DNA of 64,000 nt from Mangrovivirga cuniculi. Its GTDB lineage: Bacteria; Bacteroidota; Bacteroidia; Cytophagales; Cyclobacteriaceae. The stretch is taken from positions 4,404,001 to 4,468,000 of the forward strand of contig NZ_CP028923.1 in assembly GCF_005166025.1 (NCBI RefSeq), read 5' to 3'. Of this stretch, positions 56,621 to 64,000 are shown piece by piece. The notes beneath the pieces are model-generated. The model did not search any database and had not been told where the DNA came from. It worked only from the letters and a program-made list of their open reading frames with translations. Position 1 is the first letter of the stretch. Each line of letters opens with the position of its first letter. The translations under genes and the position numbers were made by a program.

Positions 56621-57572
56621 CCCTATCCGGATTATTTTTATTCTTGTCGAATAAATTTAATATCCAGCTTTCATTAATTATATCAATAGTTCTTTCAAGC
56701 TCAACGGTTCTTTGCTTCGCTTCGATGATAGTTTTATTCAGGTTTTCAGCCATGGTTGTATCATTAACCAACATAGCTGCTGCTCCTTCACCCTCGTTCA
56801 TTTTCTTACTAAATTCTGAAAGGTTTTTTAGTGTGAGATTCAGTTTATAGGTAGCCTGGCTCAAAGAATCCATCATTTTATCAACATCTTTACTCATCGA
56901 CTCATCATAAACTAATTTACCCAGCGTACCTTCACCATCAGATATTTTAGTAACCACATCTTCAGCTCCACGGCTTACGTTATGAAGATTACCTGCTACT
57001 AATTGCATTTCAGTAATAATTGATTCGATCCTGTCTTCAGAAGTAGTATCAGTAAGAAGCTTGCCTGCAAGACCTTTCCCTTCCAGCAGATCTTCACTGA
57101 TTTTTGCCAGGTTGGCAGTAAATTTTTCCAGATTCTTGCTATTCTCCATTACACTTTCCATAATAGCCTCAACTTTCACTGGTTCTTTTGTAGATAATCT
57201 GTCTCCATCTTCAATATTATCTCCTTTTGCTGATCCAGGAGATATACTAACGAGTTTATTACCCATCAATCCTTCACTTCCTATTTGAGCAATAGCATCT
57301 TTAGTAATAAATTTTGCCTGTTCCTCGTCAATTCTCATTGTCAGGCATACTGTGGAATCATCAATTATATTTATCTCTTCAACTGACCCTACGTGAATAC
57401 CCACAAATTGAACAGCACTCCCTTTTTGAATACCTGCCGCATTTGAGAAACAGGCATTAACTTTCAAGCTTGAACTGAATAAATTTTCCCTGGCACCGAC
57501 AAAATATAATCCGAGGATCAAAATCATCACTCCAAGAAAAACAAACAATCCTAATTTAACTTTATCCTTCAT
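56613..57572 (-). CDS. MlaD/MCE-family lipid-binding protein
   Basis: This 319-residue protein has one N-terminal membrane helix (LGLFVFLGVMILILGLYFVGA) and one MCE domain (about residues 33-115: CFSNAAGIQKGSAVQFVGIHVGSVEEI, TKDAIAQIGSEGLMGNKLVSISPGSA). It then has a long helical tail with repeats such as LEGKGLAGKLLTDTTSEDRI, SDGEGTLGKLVYDESMSKDV and NEGEGAAAMLVNDTTMAENL. This is the periplasmic subunit of an ABC lipid transporter between the membranes. It overlaps the ATPase gene by 11 bp and is the last gene of the MCE operon. Confidence 0.93.
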   Translation of the reverse strand: MKDKVKLGLFVFLGVMILILGLYFVGARENLFSSSLKVNACFSNAAGIQKGSAVQFVGIHVGSVEEINIIDDSTVCLTMRIDEEQAKFITKDAIAQIGSEGLMGNKLVSISPGSAKGDNIEDGDRLSTKEPVKVEAIMESVMENSKNLEKFTANLAKISEDLLEGKGLAGKLLTDTTSEDRIESIITEMQLVAGNLHNVSRGAEDVVTKISDGEGTLGKLVYDESMSKDVDKMMDSLSQATYKLNLTLKNLSEFSKKMNEGEGAAAMLVNDTTMAENLNKTIIEAKQRTVELERTIDIINESWILNLFDKNKNNPDRGE

Positions 57573-58326
57573 TTTTTTGTTTTTTATCAGCCATCGTAAA
57601 GTAGGCTCTTATTTTTTTATCATCGTGATTTTTAAGCTCATCAAAAGATCCCTCGGCTAAAATCCCACCTTCTGCAAGAATGATTACTCTGTCAGAAGTT
57701 AGCTCAACACATGAAACATCATGGGTTATAATAATTGAAGAAATATCGTATTCCTCTCTCATCTTTAAAATTAACTCACTAATCTCACCGGAAGTAATCA
57801 TATCCAATCCAGTAGTTGGCTCATCATAAAGCATTATTTTGGGGCGCATGATCAACGTTCGGGCCAATGCTATTCGCTTTTTCATACCTCCTGATAACTC
57901 TGAGGGATACTTGGATTTTGATTCTATCAGTCCAACATTTTCAAGGGTTTCATCAACAAGGTCTGCTATCTCCGATTCAGATGGTTTATTAGGATGTCGG
58001 CGGAGTGGAAATTTCATATTCCGCTCAACTGTCATCGAATCATACAATGCACCACCCTGAAATAAATATCCTACCTGACGCCTGACCTCATCAATTTCAT
58101 CATCATCCATATCCAGTACATTTTCACCCAGTACATTGAGCGTTCCTGAGTCTGGAATTATCAGCCCCACAAGGCTTTTAATCAAAACGGATTTTCCAGT
58201 TCCGGATCGTCCCATAATAGACAGATTCTCAAGTTCTTTTAAATTAAAACTGATATCCTTAATTACGGTATTATTGCCAAATGATTTCTTAATATTTTCA
58301 GCTTGTACAACTAAATTATCATCCAT
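57562..58326 (-). CDS. MlaF-like ABC transporter ATP-binding protein
   Basis: This 254-residue ATPase has Walker A SIMGRSGTGKSVLIKS, the Q loop in GYLFQGGALYD, the signature LSGGMKKRIALARTLI, Walker B MLYDEPTTGLD and the switch IITHDVS. FQGGALYDSMTVERNMKFPL and the MlaF-type overall length fit the phospholipid importer/exporter group. It works with the MlaE-like permease (2-bp gap upstream) and the MCE protein (11-bp overlap downstream) as a lipid-trafficking ABC system. Confidence 0.94.
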   Translation of the reverse strand: MDDNLVVQAENIKKSFGNNTVIKDISFNLKELENLSIMGRSGTGKSVLIKSLVGLIIPDSGTLNVLGENVLDMDDDEIDEVRRQVGYLFQGGALYDSMTVERNMKFPLRRHPNKPSESEIADLVDETLENVGLIESKSKYPSELSGGMKKRIALARTLIMRPKIMLYDEPTTGLDMITSGEISELILKMREEYDISSIIITHDVSCVELTSDRVIILAEGGILAEGSFDELKNHDDKKIRAYFTMADKKQKNEG

Positions 58327-58328
58327 GT

Positions 58329-59120
58329 TTAATTAAATAAAAAGTTAACAATCTGAACCATTATCAAATCAATAAGAAATATCAGAAACGATGATATTAC
58401 CACCGACATATTTGCCGCTTTACCAACGCCCTTTGTTCCTGTGTCTGCGTAAAAACCCTGATAACATGCTACCATACCAATGCCAAAACCAAATACAAAT
58501 GATTTGAATATTGATGGAATAATATCTTTAAAATCGAGAGAAGAAAGAACCTGGTTTAAATATAAACTCATTGTAATATCTTTTTCTCTACTTAATGCGA
58601 AGTAAGAACCCATAAACGAGATGAAGTCTGTATACAACACCAATAATGGCACTGCTATTGAAGTAGCTATAACTCTTGTGACGACTAAATAGTTTATCGG
58701 TTTTGTACCAGATACCTGCATTGCATCAATTTGTTCTGTCACTTTCATTGACCCCAGTTCTGCGCCAATTCCAGAACCGACTTTACCGGCAAATATCAAT
58801 GCGGTAATCAAAGGTCCTATTTCTCTTACGATTGAAATTGAAATCATTGTGGGGATCCAGGCTGTTGCTCCCAGTGAAGCCATAGTCGGATATGACTGCA
58901 TAGTAAAAACAGTACCGACAATAAATGCAGTAACACCTATTAGTGGAAATGATTTATATCCTAATGAAAAAGTCTGATTTATTATTTCCTTCCACTCAAA
59001 TGGGGGAGTAAATAAAAATCTGAAAAACCTCCCTGTAAAGTGTACAATCTGACCAACTTTATCAAAAAAATCTCCCAGTGCTACATATACGCTTTTCTTA
59101 AATGAGAAGGGTACCTTCAT
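58329..59120 (-). CDS. MlaE-like ABC transporter permease
   Basis: Started at the ATG at 59120 this is 263 residues. The longer frame from 59153 begins inside a terminator hairpin and is not favoured. It has the MlaE/permease signature: GVTAFIVGTVFTMQSYPTMASLGATAWIPTMISISIVREIGPLITALIFAGKVGSGIGAELGSMKVTEQIDAMQVSG and later FGFGIGMVACYQGFYADTGTKGVGKAAN. It heads the minus-strand MlaE-MlaF-MlaD operon and forms the membrane channel for lipid transfer. Confidence 0.94.
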   Translation of the reverse strand: MKVPFSFKKSVYVALGDFFDKVGQIVHFTGRFFRFLFTPPFEWKEIINQTFSLGYKSFPLIGVTAFIVGTVFTMQSYPTMASLGATAWIPTMISISIVREIGPLITALIFAGKVGSGIGAELGSMKVTEQIDAMQVSGTKPINYLVVTRVIATSIAVPLLVLYTDFISFMGSYFALSREKDITMSLYLNQVLSSLDFKDIIPSIFKSFVFGFGIGMVACYQGFYADTGTKGVGKAANMSVVISSFLIFLIDLIMVQIVNFLFN

Positions 59121-59145
59121 AAATTTTTTTTGTGAACAATTTGAA

Positions 59146-59174
59146 GAAGCCAAATGATGCGATCATTTGGCTTC
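59146..59174 (-). terminator. Long perfect hairpin, terminator for the DUF1206 operon
   Basis: GAAGCCAAATGAT (59146-59158) and ATCATTTGGCTTC (59162-59174) form a 13-bp perfect stem with a GCG loop. It is followed on the minus strand by a T-containing tract. It lies 43 bp after the 79-residue gene's stop and 26 bp before the favoured MlaE start. Confidence 0.65.
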
Positions 59175-59217
59175 AAATAACTGTTTAGAATCATCGCTGA
59201 TAATTTACGATGAATAA

Positions 59218-59457
59218 TTAACTTTCCTTTAAAGAATACATATTTTTACGATATAGCAGTTTAGCCAATCCTCCAAGTGCAGAGATTCCGACAGTCCAGA
59301 TTATGGCTTGAGTAGCATCTATACCACTTTTTTCAGGATTATCAGGCAATTTCTCACCATATATCTTTTTATAACCATATTTTAATCCAGCTTTAACTCC
59401 GTAACTTACTAAAAATGCTCCAGCTGTATATAAGATCTCATTTTTTGTGATTTTCAT
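59218..59457 (-). CDS. Small membrane protein of unknown function
   Basis: This 79-residue protein has two hydrophobic segments (ILYTAGAFLVSYGVKAGLKYG and ATQAIIWTVGISALGGLAKLLY), joined by a charged loop, with a positively charged end. I do not recognise a named family; DUF4235-like proteins of this size share the two-helix layout. It lies 10 bp after the DUF1206 gene and is probably its operon partner, both ended by the hairpin at 59146-59174. Confidence 0.65.
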   Translation of the reverse strand: MKITKNEILYTAGAFLVSYGVKAGLKYGYKKIYGEKLPDNPEKSGIDATQAIIWTVGISALGGLAKLLYRKNMYSLKES

Positions 59458-59467
59458 AAACTTTTAT

Positions 59468-60259
59468 TTAAACGGTTGCCATTTTTCTGTATCGAGCTTT
59501 TAAAAACATAAACACACCATATGCAAATAATCCTATAGCAACGATAACCAGTAAAAAGGAACCAAATTCATTTTGAATAAATTGAAATGCATCTTTTGTT
59601 CCGCCTGCTTGTGAGGAGCTTGCTGTAATAGCTGCACGGAGTGTCATATAACCAACAATCCCGATAACGACTCCTCTTGCTGTATATCCGATCTTTCCGG
59701 ATTTTATCATTAGCTCTCTGGCCTTTTGATCCAAACCGGCTTCTTTAACTTTCTTTTTAAACTTATCCGAAAAAGCTCTGTACCACTGATAAATAGCCTT
59801 ACCGAAAAAAACCAATGCAAGAGCTCCTACCAAATACTGACCGAATGATTGATCCAGTAATTTTGCTACCACAGTTTCTTTCGTAGAGCCTCCTCCTCCG
59901 GAAGATCCAGACCCCATCAAAATTTCCATAGCACTAAATGCCAGGAAACCATAAAATAAACCACTTAAAAAATATCCGGTTCTTTGAGCCAGACCTTTGG
60001 CATCTGTCCCTTTATTTTCAGGATCGTCAAAAGCCTGATACATTCTCCAGAAGACATAACCTAACAATCCTAAAACTGTTATTCCTAATAATATCTGACC
60101 AAAAGTCATACTTGCTATTGACTCAAGTGCTCCTGATGACCCGGTCTTTTTTCCTCCGGCTCCAATGACTGCCATTGTAGTTAGTACTCCAATGAGACAG
60201 TAAACAAAACCTTTAGTGGCGATTCCAAATCTGGCTAATTTCTCTTTTTTATCATCCAT
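59468..60259 (-). CDS. DUF1206 domain membrane protein
   Basis: This 263-residue protein has six predicted membrane helices in three repeated pairs, the DUF1206 layout. Each repeat carries a Gly-rich pair such as RFGIATKGFVYCLIGVLTTMAVIGA, AQRTGYFLSGLFYGFLAFSAMEIL and GKIGYTARGVVIGIVGYMTLRAAI. The RxGxxxxGxVY-type start of each repeat is diagnostic. The function is unknown. It heads a two-gene minus-strand operon with the 79-residue membrane protein. Confidence 0.92.
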   Translation of the reverse strand: MDDKKEKLARFGIATKGFVYCLIGVLTTMAVIGAGGKKTGSSGALESIASMTFGQILLGITVLGLLGYVFWRMYQAFDDPENKGTDAKGLAQRTGYFLSGLFYGFLAFSAMEILMGSGSSGGGGSTKETVVAKLLDQSFGQYLVGALALVFFGKAIYQWYRAFSDKFKKKVKEAGLDQKARELMIKSGKIGYTARGVVIGIVGYMTLRAAITASSSQAGGTKDAFQFIQNEFGSFLLVIVAIGLFAYGVFMFLKARYRKMATV

Positions 60260-60471
60260 GGTTTATAATTGTTAGCTGTTATTTTCAACCCTTATCAGGA
60301 TTTAATGCATTTTATTATGCAAAAACCCTGCACACCCTAAAAACATGAGATTATGAAGTTATTACTTAAATTTAAATGAAACGTTGTAGAGTAAATTCCC
60401 CGATTTTTGTAGACAAAAATTGTAAAACACACTGAATTCGAACTTCGCTTGGATATAAATGTTAAATACAT

Positions 60472-60840
60472 GTGATATATTATTCTAAAAACAGGAGATG
60501 GATTCTGTCTTTACTCTGGATAGTACTCTGTCTTATGTATGTTATACAGATTTCTAAATTATTGAACAAAGATGAGGAATCCGGAAGTCTAATAGTTATA
60601 CCTCAATATATAATTATTATAAAAATCCTCTGCGCTGCTTCTTCTTTTCTTATTGCTTTTATGCTATTCACCAAAGTGAAATATATTACAAAACTTATAT
60701 TAATAGTTTTAACCCTACTACTGCTTACAATCACATTTGACATTTATTCTTATGGTGTTTTTATGTTTGTTTTATCAGGAGAAAATTTAATAATGCTCAT
60801 TTTATTGATTATTACATTTTTCATGAAAGACTCATATTAA
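60472..60840 (+). CDS. Small four-helix membrane protein of unknown function
   Basis: This 122-residue protein is started by GTG at 60472; no better ATG exists upstream in frame. Four hydrophobic segments are visible (WILSLLWIVLCLMYVIQI, YIIIIKILCAASSFLIAFMLF, LILIVLTLLLLTITFDIY, LIMLILLIITFFM), with little else. I do not recognise a family. It begins a run of plus-strand genes of unknown function. Confidence 0.5.
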   Translation: MIYYSKNRRWILSLLWIVLCLMYVIQISKLLNKDEESGSLIVIPQYIIIIKILCAASSFLIAFMLFTKVKYITKLILIVLTLLLLTITFDIYSYGVFMFVLSGENLIMLILLIITFFMKDSY

Positions 60841-60953
60841 TTTCATCCAAAGCTTTTTTAAATCAGCACCAGGCCATCTATCAAAAAAAGACCAAATCTT
60901 TTCTTTCGAAAATACAGGCATGTTATTTTTATAGATATTAAAAGTTTTTATAT

Positions 60954-61964
60954 ATGAACTTAATTTATAGCCAATTAAGAAACATTAAAGTTACGATCCC
61001 TTTTCTTCTACTTATTGCCGTAATAATTATCGGCACAAACGTTGATTTAGCCGTAGCAGATTCAATTATTTCCCAGGCAATAATATTTGATCTTTTAATT
61101 ACAATCCCATTAGTATATTACCTCTCCATTCGCGAAACCAAAATACCCTTAACAACTCTAATTCCTCTTTTAATAGTGTGCACAGCCATTGGTTTCGCAA
61201 TAATCCCTGAAAAAAATCAATATTATCTACAGGCTTTTAAGACATATGCTTTACCTCTATTCGAAATAGCTATTATTTCCTACTTCATTTATAAAGTAAG
61301 GAAGGCGATCCTCCAGTTAAATAAAAACAAATCCAATAACCCGGATTTTTATGATGCCCTGATAAAAACCTGTAAAGAGATAATTCCGGCTCCTTTGGTT
61401 AAACCATTTGCTGCAGAAGTAGCCATATTCTATTATGGCTTTTTTAAATGGAAATCTCCTCGATTAAAATCAAACCAGTTTTCGTTTCATAAGTCCAGTG
61501 GATCGATTGCCCTTTTATCAATCCTTATTTTATTAATTGTAGCGGAAACATTTATAATACATATTTTACTAGTTAGGTGGAGTGTAGTATTCGCCTGGAT
61601 TTTATCAGCTTTAAGTGTATATAGTGGAATACAAATTTTTGGTCTGATAAAATCTATTCCACAACGCCCATGTTATATAGATGACGAAAAAATTATACTT
61701 AGGTATGGCGTATTCAATGAAGCGAAAATACACTTTGCAAATATTGAGTCGATCGAAATCAGCAATAAAGATCTGCCCGAGGATAAAATGACCAAAAACT
61801 TTTCTGTTTTAGGTAAATTAGAAAGTCATAATATAATTATTCATCTCAAAAAAGAGGATAGCTTTAGTAGCTTTTACGGTCTTAAAGTTAGATATAAAAG
61901 CCTGGGCATTTTTATTGATCAAAAACAGGAATTTGTAACTATGGTTAAGAATAATTTGAGCTGA
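60954..61964 (+). CDS. Membrane protein of unknown function with C-terminal soluble domain
   Basis: This 336-residue protein has about five N-terminal membrane helices (residues 10-115 and 180-225) and a C-terminal soluble part (about 245-336). The soluble end (CYIDDEKIILRYGVFNEAKIHFANIESIEISNKDL) resembles a PH-like strand domain of bacterial membrane proteins, by pattern only. Segments such as FAAEVAIFYYGFFKWKSP near 155 are distinctive but not familiar to me. It is 58 bp upstream of the nitrilase-family gene and possibly co-transcribed. Confidence 0.5.
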   Translation: MNLIYSQLRNIKVTIPFLLLIAVIIIGTNVDLAVADSIISQAIIFDLLITIPLVYYLSIRETKIPLTTLIPLLIVCTAIGFAIIPEKNQYYLQAFKTYALPLFEIAIISYFIYKVRKAILQLNKNKSNNPDFYDALIKTCKEIIPAPLVKPFAAEVAIFYYGFFKWKSPRLKSNQFSFHKSSGSIALLSILILLIVAETFIIHILLVRWSVVFAWILSALSVYSGIQIFGLIKSIPQRPCYIDDEKIILRYGVFNEAKIHFANIESIEISNKDLPEDKMTKNFSVLGKLESHNIIIHLKKEDSFSSFYGLKVRYKSLGIFIDQKQEFVTMVKNNLS

Positions 61965-62022
61965 TAATCATATTGAGTCACATAATACTGACCATATAAA
62001 TAACTGGTTAAAACATATTTAG

Positions 62023-62937
62023 ATGAATATCAAAATAGCAACAAGTCAATTCCCCGTTAGCGCTGACATTTCACAAAACAAAGAACACATAATCAGTCAA
62101 ATAAGGGAGGCTTCAGAAAAAGGGTGCGATATAATCCATTTTCCTGAAAACGCGCTTTCAGGATATCCGGGAACTGATTTTGAGAATTTTAAAACCTACA
62201 ACTGGATCCTCTTAAAAAATTCAACCCAGGAAATAATAGAAACTACAAAAGAATTGGGAATCTGGGTAATTCTTGGCTCTTCTCACCCTTTAAATTCCAC
62301 TGAAAAACCTCATAATAGTCTTTATATTATTAATGATTCCGGGGAAATTGTTGATAGATATGATAAAATGTTTGTTGCAGGCACTAATAAATTTGATGAA
62401 GAATTAGCCCACTTTACTCCCGGCGACCATTTCACAACTTTTGAGGTAAATGAAATTAAATGTGGTGTTCTAATTTGCCATGATTATAGATATCCTGAGT
62501 TATATCGCAAATTAAAACTGATGGGTGTAGAAATAGTATTTCATTCATTCTATGCAGGAAACTTTTCAAAGGAAAAATTAAAAGAAATTCAAACCCCTAT
62601 CGATAAGAACTTATGGCCATTAAATCATGGCACTACCTATCCTGAAATCACTATGCCTGCAACTATGATATCGTATGCCGCAAATAATTATGTTTACATT
62701 AGTGCAAGTAACACCTCTGCTCCTGAATCTTGCTGGTCTTCTTTTATGGTGAGACCCGATGGAGTTATTACAGGAAGATTAAATAAGCATGAAAAAAATA
62801 TTCTCATTACCGAAATAGATACGTCAAACGAATATTACGACTCTACAAAATATTGGAGAGAAAGATCTATAAATGGTCAATTTCATAGTGGAGACCTGAT
62901 AAGCGATCCCAAGTCAAAAGATCGCAAATCTTTGTGA
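62023..62937 (+). CDS. Carbon-nitrogen hydrolase (nitrilase superfamily)
   Basis: This 304-residue cytoplasmic enzyme has the nitrilase triad: Glu42 in IHFPENALSGYPG, Lys115 in DRYDKMFVAG and Cys152 in CGVLICHDYRYPELYR. ALSGYPGTDFEN and the C-terminal AANNYVYISASNTSAPESCW are consistent with amide or carbamoyl hydrolases. The family cleaves nitriles, amides or N-carbamoyl groups, here with no clear substrate. The neighbours on both sides are membrane proteins of unknown role, so context gives no pathway. Confidence 0.9.
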   Translation: MNIKIATSQFPVSADISQNKEHIISQIREASEKGCDIIHFPENALSGYPGTDFENFKTYNWILLKNSTQEIIETTKELGIWVILGSSHPLNSTEKPHNSLYIINDSGEIVDRYDKMFVAGTNKFDEELAHFTPGDHFTTFEVNEIKCGVLICHDYRYPELYRKLKLMGVEIVFHSFYAGNFSKEKLKEIQTPIDKNLWPLNHGTTYPEITMPATMISYAANNYVYISASNTSAPESCWSSFMVRPDGVITGRLNKHEKNILITEIDTSNEYYDSTKYWRERSINGQFHSGDLISDPKSKDRKSL

Positions 62938-63024
62938 TTTACCTTAGGTAGGGATTTTTATTTTAATCCGGTTAGCTGTATTTTTATTTCTTTATTTTCA
63001 GCCAGTTACCATATTTATAATTTC

Positions 63025-63609
63025 ATGGAAAAAGTTAAATACACTTTATTCGATTTTTTTGGTTTCGTTTTACCAGGATCTTTTTTACTGTTTTCAGCTA
63101 CCATAATTCTAAATGGTAACGTTAAAAGCATTCAGGATTTAATCACGCCATTTAATAATATCTCTTTATCGGCATTTACAATTGGATTAATTGCAGCTTA
63201 CCTGGTAGGAAATGGGGTACATAATCTCGGATATTGGGTACATACAAAAATTGGATTAAAGTATTGGCAAATACCCAAATCTTACTTACAACCTAAATTG
63301 GCACCGGCCAAAATGGATGCATTGATCAGGGAGTTCAGCCCGAGAAACGCTGACACACTCGATCTTTGGAATGCTCTAAGAGCTATGTCTCATAATTTAT
63401 CTCTTGGTTTTCTATTTTTTGGATGCACAGGCATTTTGAAATTAATTGAGAATTCTAACTATTGGCTTGAATGGACTGCTATAAGTATAATCTCTTTAAT
63501 ATTTTCTGTTCAATGCCTTAAAAGAGCTTTCTTTTATCATGTTTGGTATCATCGGGACAGAAAAGCTGTATTCGAAGCTTTAAGACTATCGGAAAAAGTA
63601 AACAACTAA
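63025..63609 (+). CDS. Membrane protein of unknown function
   Basis: This 194-residue protein has four membrane helices (FGFVLPGSFLLFSATIIL, LSAFTIGLIAAYLVGNGVHNLGYWV, LSLGFLFFGCTGILKLI, WTAISIISLIFSVQCLKRAFFY). GNGVHNLGYWVHTKIGLKYW and FYHVWYHRDRKAVFEAL are distinctive, but I do not know the family. The next gene, a family 2 glycosyltransferase, starts just after its stop, so it may be linked to surface polysaccharide assembly, by position only. Confidence 0.5.
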   Translation: MEKVKYTLFDFFGFVLPGSFLLFSATIILNGNVKSIQDLITPFNNISLSAFTIGLIAAYLVGNGVHNLGYWVHTKIGLKYWQIPKSYLQPKLAPAKMDALIREFSPRNADTLDLWNALRAMSHNLSLGFLFFGCTGILKLIENSNYWLEWTAISIISLIFSVQCLKRAFFYHVWYHRDRKAVFEALRLSEKVNN

Positions 63610-63611
63610 TT

Positions 63612-64000
63612 TTGGATGATCTGATCTCCATATTAATGCCGGCGAAAAATGCTGGTAAATTCCTGACGGAATCCATTGAAAGCATTATTAGGCAATCTGA
63701 GAAAAAATGGGAACTAATTATTGTAAATGATCACTCAACAGATAATTCCTCCTCGGTTATTGAGAAATATGTAAAGGAAGACTCGAGAATCAAATCCTTT
63801 ATGAATAGGGGAAATGGAATTATTTCAGCCCTTCGAACAGCCTATCAACATTCAACTGGAAATTTAATTCATAGAATGGATGCCGATGATATAATGGCTG
63901 ACAATAAATTATTTGAATTAAAAAGGGAACTTTTAAGATCGGGAAAAGGTCATGTTATAACCTCAATGGTAAAATACTTTTCCGAAAACAAGGTATCGGA
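63612..64000 (+). CDS. Family 2 glycosyltransferase, 5' part (runs off the window)
   Basis: A TTG at 63612, or an ATG at 63636 in the same frame, opens a frame continuing to the window edge. It reads ISILMPAKNAGKFLTESIES, IIVNDHSTDNSSSVIEKYV and HRMDADDIMADNKLFEL, the GT-A nucleotide-sugar signature with the DxD-type motif in MDADD. Only about 130 residues are present. It transfers a sugar to an acceptor on the cytoplasmic side, probably in surface-glycan assembly. Confidence 0.85.
   Translation, partial: MDDLISILMPAKNAGKFLTESIESIIRQSEKKWELIIVNDHSTDNSSSVIEKYVKEDSRIKSFMNRGNGIISALRTAYQHSTGNLIHRMDADDIMADNKLFELKRELLRSGKGHVITSMVKYFSENKVS

Noticed and set aside
1-64000. tRNA, rRNA or mobile elements
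   Set aside because: No transposase, integrase, long terminal inverted repeat, tRNA cloverleaf or rRNA segment was recognised by reading; a covariance search would be needed to exclude small RNAs.

Overview
The window is AT-rich and gene-dense and comes from a member of the Bacteroidota, most likely Cytophagales or a close relative. The evidence is a SusC/RagA-type TonB-dependent receptor, sensor kinases with two-component-regulator propellers and Y_Y_Y domains, type IX secretion C-terminal sorting domains on very large exported proteins, paired DUF3857/transglutaminase proteins, a TPR-HTH regulator, many lipoproteins and GxGYxYP/GH43 carbohydrate-active proteins, and promoter-like TAnnTTTG boxes without Shine-Dalgarno leaders. 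I saw no rRNA, tRNA, CRISPR array, phage or insertion sequence.

Layout. 1-6 kb (minus strand): the 5' end of a susC-like gene, then a LuxR-type response regulator overlapping its propeller sensor kinase, then an isolated ThiE-like barrel protein. 6-15.5 kb: an exported DUF711 protein, a TetR regulator diverging from a transglutaminase-like gene with two matching palindromes between them, a cyclase-family lipoprotein, a GH43-F5/8C-Fn3 enzyme, a CIA30 protein, a CocE/NonD hydrolase and an MsrA-like protein. 15.5-20.7 kb: unknown envelope proteins, a HAD enzyme, DUF1801 and a STAS-like protein. 20.7-27.9 kb (minus): an operon of a TPR plus YwqK/MORN-repeat protein and two DUF3857/transglutaminase proteins, one with an intact triad and one without. 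28-34 kb: YwbE, a baeRF-type protein, a solute-binding protein and a second propeller kinase. 34-44 kb (minus): a lipoprotein, a 2486-residue S8 protease with a T9SS tail, a 49-residue unlisted small ORF and a TPR-HTH regulator. 44-50.6 kb (plus): a TonB receptor, then an SDR / acyl-CoA dehydrogenase / APH-kinase operon resembling lvaD-lvaC-lvaA of 4-hydroxyacid catabolism, then a YihY protein. 51-60 kb: a GxGYxYP-like T9SS protein, an FG-GAP-like lipoprotein, stress proteins (CsbD, DJ-1/PfpI), MscS, an MCE (Mla-like) lipid transporter operon and DUF1206. 60-64 kb: unknown membrane proteins, a nitrilase-family enzyme and the start of a family 2 glycosyltransferase.

The most striking global feature is that eight genes are broken in the same way. 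Each is split by a one-base shortfall inside a short A or T run, and in every case the next frame continues the same protein family without interruption. That points first to homopolymer deletion errors in the assembly. Four of the sites are in-phase A-AAA-AAG/T slippery heptamers, so recoding or transcriptional slippage is a testable alternative. After repair, two of these pairs become single proteins: a TPR-MORN protein of about 1073 residues and a TPR-HTH regulator of about 556 residues.
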